Part shown: in pieces, positions 38,018 through 48,673 of the stretch
Position numbering within the stretch: position 1 is the stretch's first letter
Layout of the letters: each line of letters begins with the position of its first letter
Origin: Acidobacteriota bacterium
Lineage (GTDB): Bacteria > Acidobacteriota > Terriglobia > Bryobacterales > Bryobacteraceae
Length of the DNA stretch: 57,717 nt
NCBI GenBank assembly: GCA_016213775.1
Contig: JACQZR010000113.1
Location: 1-57,717, forward strand
Direction of reading: 5' to 3'
Program-made: the position numbers and the translations under genes
Notes under the pieces: model-generated
The model's database searches: none
Seen by the model: only the letters and a program-made list of their open reading frames with translations
What the model was told of the DNA's origin: nothing

Positions 38018-38472
38018 GGTTTGAACAGGGTATCAGAATCGGGCCTGGTTTCCCAGGCGAGATGGTTGATGTAGAACAGCAGCGCCGATTGCGGCTTGGC
38101 GGCCGAGAAGTGATCCCAGGCGCGCTGCTGCCAGCCCTCGGAAAGGTGTTGGCTGACATCGGCATCCTTAGGGAAGAAGCCGTCGTCGTGAGGGACGCCG
38201 AGGAAATTCAGGACCTCGATGATCAGGTCGAGGTGCGAGATCAAGATGGCCTGACCGATGTCGGTGGCGAAATCGTCGTTGCGCTCCTGCATGCGCGCCC
38301 AGAGCCGCGGAGCGGCCTTGCGCAAGGTCTCGGAATTGAGTTTTGCGAGGTGGGCACGGGTTTTCAGGCGGTCGTAAAGCTGATAAGTGCGTAGTTTACC
38401 GATGGAGACTGTGCGAAGCATGCCCGAAAAGTGATCTTCACCCAGCCCCAGAAAGACATCCGAAAGCTGCAT
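38014..38472 (-). CDS. Conserved-looking hypothetical cytosolic protein upstream of the ankyrin gene
   Basis: 152 residues that I do not recognise. It is soluble, mostly helical in appearance, with charged segments (KLRTYQLYDRLKTRAHLAKLN, LWARMQERNDDFATD) and an aromatic C-terminus (LLFYINHLAWETRPD). No metal-binding or nucleotide-binding motif is visible. Its codon use matches its neighbours. It is coupled to the ankyrin gene by an ATGA overlap and lies divergent from purA, 41 bases apart. No Shine-Dalgarno is seen before the ATG at 38472. Confidence 0.7.
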   Translation of the reverse strand: MQLSDVFLGLGEDHFSGMLRTVSIGKLRTYQLYDRLKTRAHLAKLNSETLRKAAPRLWARMQERNDDFATDIGQAILISHLDLIIEVLNFLGVPHDDGFFPKDADVSQHLSEGWQQRAWDHFSAAKPQSALLFYINHLAWETRPDSDTLFKP

Positions 38473-38486
38473 CTACACGAGGGTAA

Positions 38487-39815
<1,329 letters not shown>

Positions 39816-40336
39816 GGGGGAAGGGTTCGAGTCCAGGATGGGGAGCCAATCTTAGGCGGGCTATGTGACTGAATTCACCCGTGATGCCCTGGTGGCAAAG
39901 GACATGATTTGGATGCCATCAAGAAAATGGGTGCCCAGCCAGGACTCGAACTGTGGCAGGAACCTCAGCTTCGGAAAGCCGTGACCCAGGAGCAATCCGT
40001 ACCAACGGTCAAACGCGTCCTAAATAATATCTTGTCGAGACAAGTCGTGCGGACGCGAAGCGCTCACGCCCGAGTAGTAGCCGATCGGAGCTTTCATGTA
40101 CTAATCCGATCCAGCTACAGCGCAGGCGGTGAACGCCGGCCCATTCATCGGAGGCGATCCCAAGTCACCGCAAGCACCTTTCTGGGAACAAGTAGCAATG
40201 TGGTGTGTAGCCGCGCACGAGCCTGTCGGTGACGAGACCGTCGGATTCTCCGGTTGAACTTTTTCTACTCAAGAGCTCAGCGACCGAGAGCACGCGAATA
40301 TGGCTTCCCGATCGCCGCTCACCTGGTTTCTCGTCT
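39816..40336. other. Non-coding or decayed region after purA
   Basis: About 520 bases with no supported gene. An open frame at 39909-40232 has no recognisable domain. Two tRNA T-loop-like strings (GGTTCGAGTCC near 39827 and the inverted GGACTCGAAC near 39943) lack the flanking stems of a tRNA, so they could be decayed remnants or chance. No strong terminator was found. Confidence 0.4.
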
Positions 40337-40864
40337 CTAGGGCTGTCGGGAAACCGTTCCCTCGATCTCCCCAGTTAACGCCAAAAGTGTGGGCGCGTTC
40401 GATGCGTTTCGCAATACCGCCCTATGCGTCCACGTCACGTTAAGAGTCCCGGAGGCGCCCTCGAAACGGCCGGTTCCGCCTGTAATCTGATACTGGACGG
40501 CTATGGCAGCAGCCCCAGCGGCGAGATTGATGCAGCCCGACCCATTCACGACCGTGACGATTAACAAGCTTCCATCCTGGAAGCGAAATACGCCTGCGCC
40601 AGCCACGATGGCGAAATTCGGACCAGAGCAACCGGGCGGGGGCTGCGGAGACGGTGATAGGTCTGCGTGCAGCTCACGGAATGTAAATGGCCCGAACGTA
40701 CCGTTCCCAGCCGAGTGTTGTTCGTCGGTAATCGTGTTGGGCTGTAGATTGATCGTAGTGGCTACGTTCGTTCCGGAAAACGTCATCTTTACCGGCCACT
40801 CTTGTGCGTAGACGCCAGCGACACCGAGACTGAGCATCAGTGCCACCGCTGTTATGTTTTTCAT
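40337..40864 (-). CDS. Secreted hypothetical protein divergent from the ECF sigma factor
   Basis: 175 residues from ATG at 40864, with AGGAGAAACC directly upstream; a longer open frame beginning at 41206 was rejected. A signal peptide (NITAVALMLSLGVAGVYAQ) is followed by a beta-rich domain with Gly-rich turns (NGTFGPFTFRELHADLSPSP, FAIVAGAGVFRFQDGSLLI, GGTGRFEGASGTLNVTW). The GGTGRFEGASG motif resembles beta-barrel proteins such as allene-oxide-cyclase-like or dirigent-like folds, but I am not sure. Divergent from the sigma factor and kinase genes, it is a candidate target or sensor of that pair. Confidence 0.7.
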   Translation of the reverse strand: MKNITAVALMLSLGVAGVYAQEWPVKMTFSGTNVATTINLQPNTITDEQHSAGNGTFGPFTFRELHADLSPSPQPPPGCSGPNFAIVAGAGVFRFQDGSLLIVTVVNGSGCINLAAGAAAIAVQYQITGGTGRFEGASGTLNVTWTHRAVLRNASNAPTLLALTGEIEGTVSRQP

Positions 40865-40911
40865 GGTTTCTCCTATCATTTTGGAGGAGATCATTCTGAG
40901 AGCTTGTTCTC

Positions 40912-40964
40912 CTTCCGCCGATACGGGCGGAAGCGGACGGCAGAAGCGGCCACGCTTTGGTATA
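40912..40964 (+). promoter_or_regulatory. Hairpin and T10 tract in the leader of the ECF sigma gene
   Basis: CTTCCGCC (40912-40919) pairs perfectly with GGCGGAAG (40926-40933) around a six-base loop. About 20 bases on there is a run of ten T (40955-40964). The spacing is too long for a standard terminator. It may be a regulatory leader, or a slippage-prone tract altering promoter spacing. Confidence 0.35.
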
Positions 40965-41000
40965 TTTTTTTTTTGGACCACGGAGAGGAACGGGGTGTTG

Positions 41001-41567
41001 ATGGGCGCACGCTCAGTTGAAATCACGGGGCTGTTGAAAGCCTGGGGCAGCGGCGACGAAGGTGCGTTGACTCGGTTGGCGGAGCAGGTGTATCCCGAAT
41101 TGCGTATCATCGCACGCAGGTATTTGAAGGATGAACGCCAAGCCGACACTCTCCAGACGACGGCGTTAGTACACGAGGTATACCTCCGGCTGGTCGATGT
41201 AACCAAGGTCGAATGGCAGGAGCGCGCTCAGTTCTTCGCCATGGTTGCGCAGATGATGCGGCGCATCCTCGTGGACGCCGCGCGCGCACGCGGCGCACAA
41301 AAGCGCGGAGGCGCTGCTCAGATGGTGAATCTCGATGAAACAGCCCTCCTATCGAGCGACCCGGGGCGATGCATTCTCGCTCTGGATGACGCGCTGACAG
41401 CATTCTCACAGGTTGCTCCGCGGCAGGCGAAGGTCGTCGAAATGCGTTACTTCGGCGGACTAACGGAGGAGGAAATCGTCGCGGTCCTGAACATCTCACC
41501 GCGCACCGTCCGCCGCGATTGGGATCTCGCGAAGGCTTGGCTATTACGGGAGATGAACATAGAATAG
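41001..41567 (+). CDS. ECF-type RNA polymerase sigma factor (TIGR02999-like)
   Basis: 188 residues from ATG at 41001. Sigma region 2 is seen as LTRLAEQVYPELRIIARRYLKDE ... LQTTALVHEVYLRLVD ... FFAMVAQMMRRILVDAARARGAQKR, and region 4 as ALTAFSQVAPRQAKVVEMRYFGGLTEEEIVAVLNISPRTVRRDWDLAKAWL, with a clear helix-turn-helix. This short subgroup is common in Acidobacteria and Planctomycetes and is usually followed by a transmembrane Ser/Thr kinase rather than an anti-sigma factor, exactly as here (15 bases apart). The kinase presumably controls sigma activity by phosphorylation, which is inference. Confidence 0.93.
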   Translation: MGARSVEITGLLKAWGSGDEGALTRLAEQVYPELRIIARRYLKDERQADTLQTTALVHEVYLRLVDVTKVEWQERAQFFAMVAQMMRRILVDAARARGAQKRGGAAQMVNLDETALLSSDPGRCILALDDALTAFSQVAPRQAKVVEMRYFGGLTEEEIVAVLNISPRTVRRDWDLAKAWLLREMNIE

Positions 41568-41582
41568 GCCAATCAACATCCC

Positions 41583-44459
41583 ATGACCCCGGAGCGCTTC
41601 CAGCAAATTGAAGAGCTGTACCATGCGGTTCGCGAGAGGACTGCGGAGGAGCGCGAGGCGCTGTTGGCACAAACAGATACGGAGTTGCGAGGTGAGATAG
41701 AGTCGCTTCTCGCGCTGCGCGCTGGCGGCGAATTCCTGGATCGGCCCGCGATCCAGAACACTCCACAACTTCTGGAGGATTCGGCTCCTGCCGAAGCTGC
41801 CGTGAGACTGAACCTGGGTCCTTACCGAATTGAAAGTAAGCTCGGCGAGGGCGGAATGGGCGAAGTTTTTCTGGCAGTGGACACTCGATTAGGCCGTTGC
41901 GTCGCAATCAAGACGACTCGCGAGCAGTTCAGTGCGCGTTTCGCGCGTGAGGCCCGCGCCCTTTCCTTGCTCAACCACCCTCACATCTGCACGCTGCACG
42001 ATGTCGGACCGAACTACCTGGTGATGGAACTTGTGGAGGGCGAGACGATAGCCGCCCGGCTGAAGAGCGGACCTTTCCCGTTGAAAACGGCGCTCCTCTA
42101 TGCCTCGCAGATTATTGCCGCGTTGGTTGAGGCCCACGGCAAGGGCATCCTGCATCGCGATCTCAAGCCGGGCAACATCATGATCGCGAAAGCCGGGGTC
42201 AAAGTTCTCGATTTCGGCTTGGCGAAATTCGGTCACGAGGAAACGGTCACCGCGAGCCGTGTTGTGATGGGAACACCCGCGTATATGGCACCGGAGCAGA
42301 GGGAGGGGAAGCCGACCGATGCCCGATCCGATATCTATTCATTCGGCTGCGTCCTCTATGAGATGCTCACCGGCGTCCGATTGGCTTCTCAACAGAGACG
42401 CATCCCGTCACGGGACCTGGAGAGAATCGTCAGCCGGTGTCTGGAAACTGACCCGGAGCTTCGATGGCAATCCGCCGTGGAATTGGAGCGGAGGCTGGCG
42501 GGCGTCACGGCCGCGGGAAGCTATGTCAAGAGTGTTCTTGTCGCAGCTACGGCTGTTTTGTCGCTGTCTGCGGCAGCCTATGTGTACTTTCACCGTGTCC
42601 CGAAACTCACCGAGAAGGACACCATTGTCCTCGCAGATTTCGACAACAAGACCGGCGATCCGGTGTTTGACGACACGCTGCGCCAGGGTCTGGCCGTGGA
42701 GCTGCAACAATCGCCGTTCGCCGTGATGTCGGACCAGAAGGTTCAGATGGAACTGGTGCTCATGGGACAGTCCAAGCAGGCACGGCTGAATTCGGACATA
42801 GCTCAGCAGATCTGCGTACGAACCGCAAGCGCCGCTGTGCTCGAAGGATCCATCGCAAGGATTGGCAGCCAGTATGTGTTGGGCTTGCGCGCAAGAGACT
42901 GCTACAAGGGGACCATTCTGGGTCAATCACAGGCCGTGTCGGCGAACAGAGAGGACGTGCTCGGCTCGCTCAGTCAAATGACGCGCAAATTCAGAACCAG
43001 TGTGGGCGAATCGCTCGCCACGGTGGAGAAGCAATCGCCTCTCCCCGAGGGGACGACACCCTCCCTGGATGCGCTGAAAGCCTACAGCATGGGATGGAAA
43101 GCTACTATGTCCGCTGGGTACGAAGCGTCGATACCTCTGTTCGAGCGGGCCGTTGAACTGGATTCGCAATTCGCGATGGCTCAGGCGCACTTGGGTCTTG
43201 GCTACAGCGCCGTGGGAGAATCCCAGCGAGCAGTAGAGAGCACAACGAAAGCCTGGCTGCTTCGGAATCGCGTCAGCGAGCGTGAGAGGTTCTTCATCCA
43301 CTTTACCTACGACCGGCAGGTGACAGGAAATCTGGAAAAGGCGTACCAAACCCTGGAGTTGTGGCTTCAAGCCTATCCTCGCAGAGGAGACACCCCACGT
43401 CCTCATGGTCTTTTCGGCGGCATCGTTACTCATGGGACCGGGCGGTTTGAAAAAGCGATCGCCGCGGCCCAGCAGTCAATAGATGTGGAACCCGCCACCG
43501 TGACTGGCTACTCCAATCTTTCGACAAGCTATTTCCTCACCGGCCGCTTCCGCGAAGCGGAGCGCATACTCGATCGCGCCGCTGAGCGCAAAGCGGGAAT
43601 GCCGATTTTTCTTGTCCTGCGCTACTCCATTGCGGCGCTGAAGGACGATCAGGAGCAGATGGACCATGTAGTAAGTCAAGCGAGGGGAACGCGAGGGACG
43701 GAACACTGGGTGGCACACACGGAGGCTCTCGCTTTGGCTCGCTCCGGGCGTTTAAAGAACGCAGCGCGCTCATCGAACCGCGCCGTCGATCTGGCCCTGC
43801 AGGAGAAGAAAGGACGTGAGCCGGCGGCAAGATACCGTGCCGCGCGAGCCGTGTGGGAAGCAGTTTGGGGCAACTCGGCGGAGGCAAAGCGCAGCATCAC
43901 GGCGGCTCTTGAACTTTCAAACGGCCGCGACGTTCAATACGCCGCCGGCCTCGCCTTGGCATTCTCGGGAGACTCCGCTCGATCTGAGGCGCTTGCCTCC
44001 GATCTGGAAAAACGCTTCCCTGAGGACACCTTTGTGAAATTTACCTACGTTCCTGTTCTTCGCGCGTCAGGCGAACTGTCGAGAGGCAAGCCTGCCGACA
44101 GCGTAGAACGGTTACAGATCGCCCATAGGTATGAACTGGCGAGCACCGGCCTCAACTTCCCTTACGTCGTTCTTGGCGGTTTGCACTCGGCGTTTGTACG
44201 AGGCGAGGCTTTAGCGGCGAGCCGCCGGTACGCAGAAGCGGCGGCAGAGTTCAAGAAGATTCTGGATCATCGCGGTATCGTCGGACTGGATCCAATCGGC
44301 GCACTGGCGCTCCTGCACCTCGGGAGAGCCTACAGGTTATCGGGAGACATCGTCAAGGCGAAGAGTGCCTATGACGAATTCTTCATGCTTTTGAAAGACG
44401 CCGATCCGGACCTGCCGGTTATTCTGCAAGCCAAGGCGGAATACGCCAGGCTGCAGTGA
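41583..44459 (+). CDS. Transmembrane Ser/Thr protein kinase with C-terminal TPR region
   Basis: 958 residues. A short acidic N-terminus (1-75) is followed by a PknB-type kinase domain (about 80-310): glycine loop KLGEGGMGEVF, ATP lysine Lys110 (AIK), catalytic HRDLKPGN (191-198), DFG (210-212), activation-loop TPAYMAPEQ and RSDIYSFGCVLYEML. All key residues are intact. One membrane segment (about 317-335) leads to an extracytoplasmic region opening with IVLADFDNKTGDPVFDDTLRQGL, a TolB-like signature shared by this kinase family, then several TPR repeats to the end (e.g. IPLFERAVELDSQFAMAQAHLGLGY). It is likely cotranscribed with the ECF sigma gene and may sense envelope conditions. Confidence 0.93.
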   Translation: MTPERFQQIEELYHAVRERTAEEREALLAQTDTELRGEIESLLALRAGGEFLDRPAIQNTPQLLEDSAPAEAAVRLNLGPYRIESKLGEGGMGEVFLAVDTRLGRCVAIKTTREQFSARFAREARALSLLNHPHICTLHDVGPNYLVMELVEGETIAARLKSGPFPLKTALLYASQIIAALVEAHGKGILHRDLKPGNIMIAKAGVKVLDFGLAKFGHEETVTASRVVMGTPAYMAPEQREGKPTDARSDIYSFGCVLYEMLTGVRLASQQRRIPSRDLERIVSRCLETDPELRWQSAVELERRLAGVTAAGSYVKSVLVAATAVLSLSAAAYVYFHRVPKLTEKDTIVLADFDNKTGDPVFDDTLRQGLAVELQQSPFAVMSDQKVQMELVLMGQSKQARLNSDIAQQICVRTASAAVLEGSIARIGSQYVLGLRARDCYKGTILGQSQAVSANREDVLGSLSQMTRKFRTSVGESLATVEKQSPLPEGTTPSLDALKAYSMGWKATMSAGYEASIPLFERAVELDSQFAMAQAHLGLGYSAVGESQRAVESTTKAWLLRNRVSERERFFIHFTYDRQVTGNLEKAYQTLELWLQAYPRRGDTPRPHGLFGGIVTHGTGRFEKAIAAAQQSIDVEPATVTGYSNLSTSYFLTGRFREAERILDRAAERKAGMPIFLVLRYSIAALKDDQEQMDHVVSQARGTRGTEHWVAHTEALALARSGRLKNAARSSNRAVDLALQEKKGREPAARYRAARAVWEAVWGNSAEAKRSITAALELSNGRDVQYAAGLALAFSGDSARSEALASDLEKRFPEDTFVKFTYVPVLRASGELSRGKPADSVERLQIAHRYELASTGLNFPYVVLGGLHSAFVRGEALAASRRYAEAAAEFKKILDHRGIVGLDPIGALALLHLGRAYRLSGDIVKAKSAYDEFFMLLKDADPDLPVILQAKAEYARLQ

Positions 44460-44846
44460 ACGAGATAGCGGCTCCCGCGGCATCGACCACTTCGACAGTT
44501 GCTATTTGCGAACGTGGCTCGCTGAATTCCGAGTGGATCCTTCGGCCATCCGGCAGTCGAGTTGGATTCGCGTCCAGTTCGAGATTGATCCTCTCTGGGC
44601 ACCCAGACTGGACGGGCCCATCGGAGTCGCACGCATCGTCGTGTCTAGGAACAACTTGTCGTGGTTCGAGCGAGGACGATTTCAGGCCGCGATAGTTCTA
44701 GATGTAATGCCGAGTACCGGATAACCCTGAGTAAACCCAGCGGACAGCAAGCGGGGCCTACATTGGCGCATCTGCCGCGATTGCTTCACTCGGCATTATC
44801 CTGAGACCGTTCCCCTACCGGCCAACTCGGCCGGCAGGAGAAAACC
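44460..44846. other. Region between kinase gene and integrase remnant
   Basis: 387 bases. An open frame at 44506-44724 has no family I recognise. The right half holds an inverted repeat that probably marks the left end of the integrase-type element. No terminator was seen after the kinase gene. Confidence 0.4.
44705..44798. repeat. Inverted repeat TAATGCCGAGT, probable left end of the integrase-type element
   Basis: TAATGCCGAGT (44705-44715) recurs as a perfect inverse ACTCGGCATTA (44788-44798), 72 bases apart. A GGATAA(C)CCTGAG-like motif sits close to both copies. The pair lies about 50 bases upstream of the first recombinase start and could be recombinase binding sites. Confidence 0.6.
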
Positions 44847-46070
44847 TTGGTCGAAACATATTTCGCAGCACCCTACGTTCTGGACCGGATGCGCTCCGGC
44901 CCGATGGCTCCTTACCTCGACGCGCTGGCCGCCGAACTCCAGTCGCAAGACTATTCGCGCAAGAGCATCCGGCGGCAGCTTCGCAATGCCGATTCGTTCG
45001 GCTGGTGGCTTGGAGAACGCAACCTTGCTGTGACCGAAATAACCGACGAGGTGGTTGGCAGCTATGTCGTCGGCATGCATCGTTCCGCTCGTGCGGGATC
45101 TCCGAAGGGATATCGGGCTCACAACGGCCGGGGCCTTCCACGACTCGTGGAACAGCTCCGCAGATCGGGTGTACTGCCAACGGCAATCGCTTGACCGCAG
45201 CCAAGCAGCACCCGATTGCACGAATTCGAGCGATACCTGGAGCGCATTCGAGGCAACACTCGTGGCACTCGGGTGCATTACCTGCGCGAAACACGTGGCT
45301 TTCTGAAACACGTTTTTGGAGAGACTGACCCGGATTGGACACAGATTCGCCCCGCACACGTGGTGTCAGCGAGCGCGCGGCGCGATTGCCCCTTAGATGT
45401 CGCCGGGATCCCGTCACAGCGATGCGGGCCTTCTTGCGTTACATGACCAGTGAGGGGCTGCTGCCTGCGAATCTGGAATTTGCAATCCCGCCGAATTCGG
45501 CAGTGGAAACACGCCGCCTTGCCGATTGCCCTTTCACCACAAGAACTAAGAACGGTGAAAGATCTTCGTAACCGCGCGATTCTTTTGTTGCTCGCACGCC
45601 TTGGACTCCGTGCTGGCGAAGTAGTGCGTCTTCGCCTGGAGGATCTCGACTGGCGGCAGGGAAACCTGCTGGTGCGTGCCGGAAAGAACCACCGGGGGCG
45701 CATCCTCCCTTTGCCCGAAGTTGCCGGCGAAGCTCTCGCCGCTTACTTGAAAGATGGCCGTCCTTCCAGCGACAAGAGAGCAGTGTTTCTCAACCTTTGT
45801 CCGCCATATCGTCCAATCGAAAGCGTACAAACCAGTTGGACCGTGGCCGTACAAGCACTCAAAAATGCTGGCGTATCGACGTCTCGTCCTGGCGCCCACG
45901 TGTTCCGCCACACGGTAGCCACCCACAAGGTCTGTGGCGGGGCCACATTCAAGTCGGTGTCTGATGTGCTCGGCCATCAAACGCTCGGCGTGACAGGTAT
46001 CTACGCCAAACTGGATCTGACTTCGCTGGCGAAAGTGGCCCTGCCATGGCCGTCAGGAGGTGCACAGTGA
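44847..46070 (+). pseudogene. Tyrosine recombinase (integrase), frameshifted; first of a tandem set
   Basis: Starts at TTG 44847 after CAGGAG. The N-terminal core-binding domain (MAPYLDALAAELQSQDYSRKSIRRQLRNADSFGWWLGERN) is in one frame. The protein then shifts frame at about 45195, 45390 and 45525, with recognisable pieces LERIRGNTRGTRVHYLRETRGFL, AMRAFLRYMTSEGLLP and LSPQELRTVKDLRNRAILLLLARLGLRAGEVVRLRLEDLDW. The catalytic domain is otherwise complete: Arg in RAGEVVRL, HVFRHTVATH (His-x-x-Arg), LGHQ (His) and TGIYAKLD (nucleophile Tyr). Three frameshifts make it inactive unless sequencing errors are involved. Its end overlaps the second recombinase in a GTGA. Confidence 0.82.
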
Positions 46071-46360
46071 TTTTGCTGCAATCTCGCCTGGAAGATTACC
46101 TGCGGCTCCGCCAGTCGCTCGGCTTCAAAGATGCCGACACGCGGCACGTGTTACAGGACTTCGTTGAACACATCGAAGCCAAAGCCCCAAAGGCTCCGAT
46201 TCGTGCAGAGACTGCTGTGGACTGGGCACGGGAAACTTCCTCCCGATGCTACCGGAGCGGCCCTGCCCGTTGTTAGTCTCTCCCGGTCGGTTCGAGTGGT
46301 TCGGCGCTCGCGAGAAGGGAACCGTGGCCTCAGGCACCGGCCGCCTTGGCCCGACGATGC
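46067..46360 (+). pseudogene. Second tyrosine recombinase of the tandem set, truncated
   Basis: Starts at GTG 46067 with AGGAGG upstream and a 4-base overlap with the previous gene, an arrangement typical of RIT (recombinase-in-trio) elements. The N-terminal domain reads ILLQSRLEDYLRLRQSLGFKDADTRHVLQDFVEHIEAKAP ... AVDWARE. Similarity appears to continue after a frameshift near 46225 (LPVVSLSRSVRVVRRSREGN) and stops by about 46360. The catalytic domain and any third recombinase are absent. Confidence 0.65.
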
Positions 46361-46689
46361 ATCAGAAAAAGAATCCCCGCCGCGAGGGGCGGGGCACTGA
46401 AAACCACGGTGGTCAGGATGCGGCTGACAAAAGGCAACCGCGGCGGCGACCAGATCGCATAAGCCACTCCAGCTAACAACCCGGCGACCACAAGCAGAAT
46501 CCCTCCTGTCAGTTCCCACCGCCACGGTACCAACGCCAAAAAGACAAACAGCAGGCCCACGCCCATTCAGGGCAACGCCACGCGGAGAGGCGTGTGCCAC
46601 GCCCACGACTCTGCTGCGAAGAAGAAGATCCAGAATCCGGCCCAGGACAGCGCCAGCGCGCGAGCCGGCAGTGCCAACGAGAGTTTCAT
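46330..46689 (-). pseudogene. Small membrane protein gene interrupted by an in-frame TGA
   Basis: From ATG at 46689 (GGAGG five bases upstream) the frame reads LSLALPARALALSWAGFWIFFFAAESWAWHTPLRVALP, then TGA (46567-46569), then ATG and GVGLLFVFLALVPWRWELTGG ... FVSRILTTVVFSAPPLAAGILFLMHRRAK in the same frame. Together they make about 118 residues with four membrane segments, which looks like one protein whose Trp codon has become TGA. The stop is followed at once by ATG, so the second half might be reinitiated. Function is unknown. The 3' end overlaps the decayed recombinase. Confidence 0.65.
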
Positions 46690-47394
46690 ACGAGCCTCCG
46701 TGCAGAGTATAGACCCCGCACACACAAGCGACAAGCCGGAGGCTAAGAAAAGATCGCTTGTGCGGTCTTTGACGGCGACGACACGACGGCGAAGCGGAAG
46801 TTGCATCACCGCGATGCATGGTTCGGCACGAGTCCAACCTGGCACCCCAGGTTGGACAGGCGGCAGAGCTGACCACGCAACCCACTGATCCCGGACGTTC
46901 CTCACCGGTTCTAATTCGCAACATTTCGCGGAGCAAAGTTCGAAACGTATCCAGACTGGGGAGGCATCCTGCAGCTTCTTGATCGCACGCTATCCGATTG
47001 ATTTCATAACGGCCAGCTCAGGCATTTCTTTCGGGTTGGCTCCATTTTGACCGTGACCCGGCGTGGACTCGAACTCTCGACACGAATTCGGCTGGCCAGC
47101 ACTCCCAGATGACTGGCACTGGTCCACTGTGCTCGCCACCTTCCGGATTCCGACCATCCATCCAATGGTTCGGTGGTCCAAGTGAACAGTACGGCGTTTG
47201 ATCGTGAGTCGGCTGCCCTTCAAGGCTTTTCAAAGGCTATGTTCCGGCGCGTCGTTTCCGGCTGTCAAAGCCGTTCTTGCGCGGTGGTGCATCGAGGAGT
47301 TATCGGACGTTCAGTTCCGAGCACCGTGAATGATGCGGCGTATCGAGCGCCGCGGCGTGCGCGATCGGCCAACAGACCGTCATGACGAAAGGTA
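46690..47394. other. Region without a supported gene, downstream of the phosphotriesterase gene
   Basis: About 700 bases. Short frames such as 47173-47385 match no family I know. A T-loop-like string (GGACTCGAAC near 47072, inverted) lacks tRNA stems. One copy of a dispersed repeat lies at 46938. It may be decayed mobile DNA linked to the integrase remnant. Confidence 0.4.
46938..46961 (+). repeat. Dispersed repeat GTTCGAAACG-TCCAG, copy 1
   Basis: GTTCGAAACGTATCCAGACT and flanks recur at 48651-48673 and 48768-48790 in the same orientation. The three copies bracket the phosphotriesterase-family gene. Confidence 0.5.
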
Positions 47395-48432
47395 TTATGC
47401 CAGACGTCCAAAGAAGCGCCTCGGGTTCTCCACGGTCATGGCGCGGATCGACTGGTCGGAAACGTGGTTTTGTTTCAGATAGGGAATCGTCTTGCGAATC
47501 GTGAACAGCATGCCATCCGGGTTGACTGTTTCCCGCTCGACGTCGCCGTGAACCCAATCGTTGGAGAGAAACATTCTGCCGATGTAACCTGCCTCGATGA
47601 GTTTTGTGATGCAATCCGCCCGTTTCTGCCAGGGCAACATCGCCCCGGGCGCCATTCCCCAGAATGTATGGTCCATGCCGAGCGTGTATCCGCGCCTGGC
47701 GAGGCCGATGAGGTAATTCATATCGTCAGTGTCGTCGCTGTGACCGAACGATACTCTGTCGGGGCTTACGCCCTCAGCTTCGAGGACTTCGGCCTGCTTT
47801 TCACCGGCGCGGCGGCGCGCGAGGGTGTGTGTTTCGATGGCAATTCCTGTGGCTTTGCTGGCGCGCGCTGCAGCTTTGAACACTTTGTCTTCGGTAGGCG
47901 TCATGACGTCAGAGCGGGCTGCTACCTTGATGACACCCGCCTTGATGTCCGTGCCATCAATACCCTGCTCGATTTCCTTGATGAAGGACTCGGTGATCTC
48001 CTCGAGGGTTCGTGCATTGTAGGATTCAGCCGCATAGACATGTTGGCCCGTAGCCGCCACGATTTGCATCCCGGACTTGCGTGAGATCTCTTCGCGGTAG
48101 CGAATGTCGCGCCCGGTATCAAAAGTGCTGAGATCGACGATGGTGCGGATGCCTGCATCCCTTGCCTCCTTGAGCCTGTCGACCGCATCGGCGACGGAGT
48201 TCGCCCTGCTGCTGAATATCTTCTCCGAGCCGCTGCCTACGTGTTCATGGGTCAGCGTGAAGCCGAGCTTCGACGCATCAATGGGTCCTAGCACAGTCTG
48301 AACGACACCGGTGCGGGCAGCTTTACCGGCGCCTGGATTAGCGTTCACTTTCGAAACGTGAGTGCACTGAACGGATGTTGCCGCCAGGACGCTTACAGCA
48401 GTTGTCTGCAGAAATTCTCGCCGAGTCGTCAT
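47395..48432 (-). CDS. Phosphotriesterase-family metal-dependent hydrolase, exported
   Basis: 345 residues. TTRREFLQTTAVSVLAATSVQC is a Tat leader that ends in a cysteine, so a lipoprotein is possible. The amidohydrolase TIM barrel has the PTE metal ligands: LTHEHVG (two His), GVIKVAA (bridging Lys), IAIETHTLA (His), VSFGHSDD (His) and FLSNDWV (Asp). Relatives act as lactonases, phosphotriesterases or aryldialkylphosphatases; the natural substrate is probably a lactone but cannot be fixed. It stands alone between two gene-poor stretches that carry the same short repeat. Confidence 0.9.
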   Translation of the reverse strand: MTTRREFLQTTAVSVLAATSVQCTHVSKVNANPGAGKAARTGVVQTVLGPIDASKLGFTLTHEHVGSGSEKIFSSRANSVADAVDRLKEARDAGIRTIVDLSTFDTGRDIRYREEISRKSGMQIVAATGQHVYAAESYNARTLEEITESFIKEIEQGIDGTDIKAGVIKVAARSDVMTPTEDKVFKAAARASKATGIAIETHTLARRRAGEKQAEVLEAEGVSPDRVSFGHSDDTDDMNYLIGLARRGYTLGMDHTFWGMAPGAMLPWQKRADCITKLIEAGYIGRMFLSNDWVHGDVERETVNPDGMLFTIRKTIPYLKQNHVSDQSIRAMTVENPRRFFGRLA

Positions 48433-48650
48433 CAGGATTCACTGGACTTCCCGGCGAGTGTATCATTTTGCCGATCGCCAATCCGCTTGGGCGCGTAGCG
48501 ATCGTCCAGGAACCGAAGGCTCCACCCAAACACCTCCCTCCATTTGCCCAGAGAGTGATTACCCGCCGCTGGCCGTGCAGCATTTACTGATCGTCGCGCT
48601 CTGGTCGTCTCACGGCTTTTGTACCGCAAGTTATCGGGACCCCTCGGCGA

Positions 48651-48673
48651 GTTCGAGACGTGTCCAGACGGGG
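48651..48673 (+). repeat. Dispersed repeat GTTCGAAACG-TCCAG, copy 2
   Basis: GTTCGAGACGTGTCCAGACG; one of three same-orientation copies flanking the phosphotriesterase gene. Confidence 0.5.

Noticed and set aside
39820-39960. Possible tRNA or tmRNA from T-loop-like strings
   Set aside because: The strings lack a pairing T stem, anticodon arm and acceptor stem. The same holds for the string near 47072.
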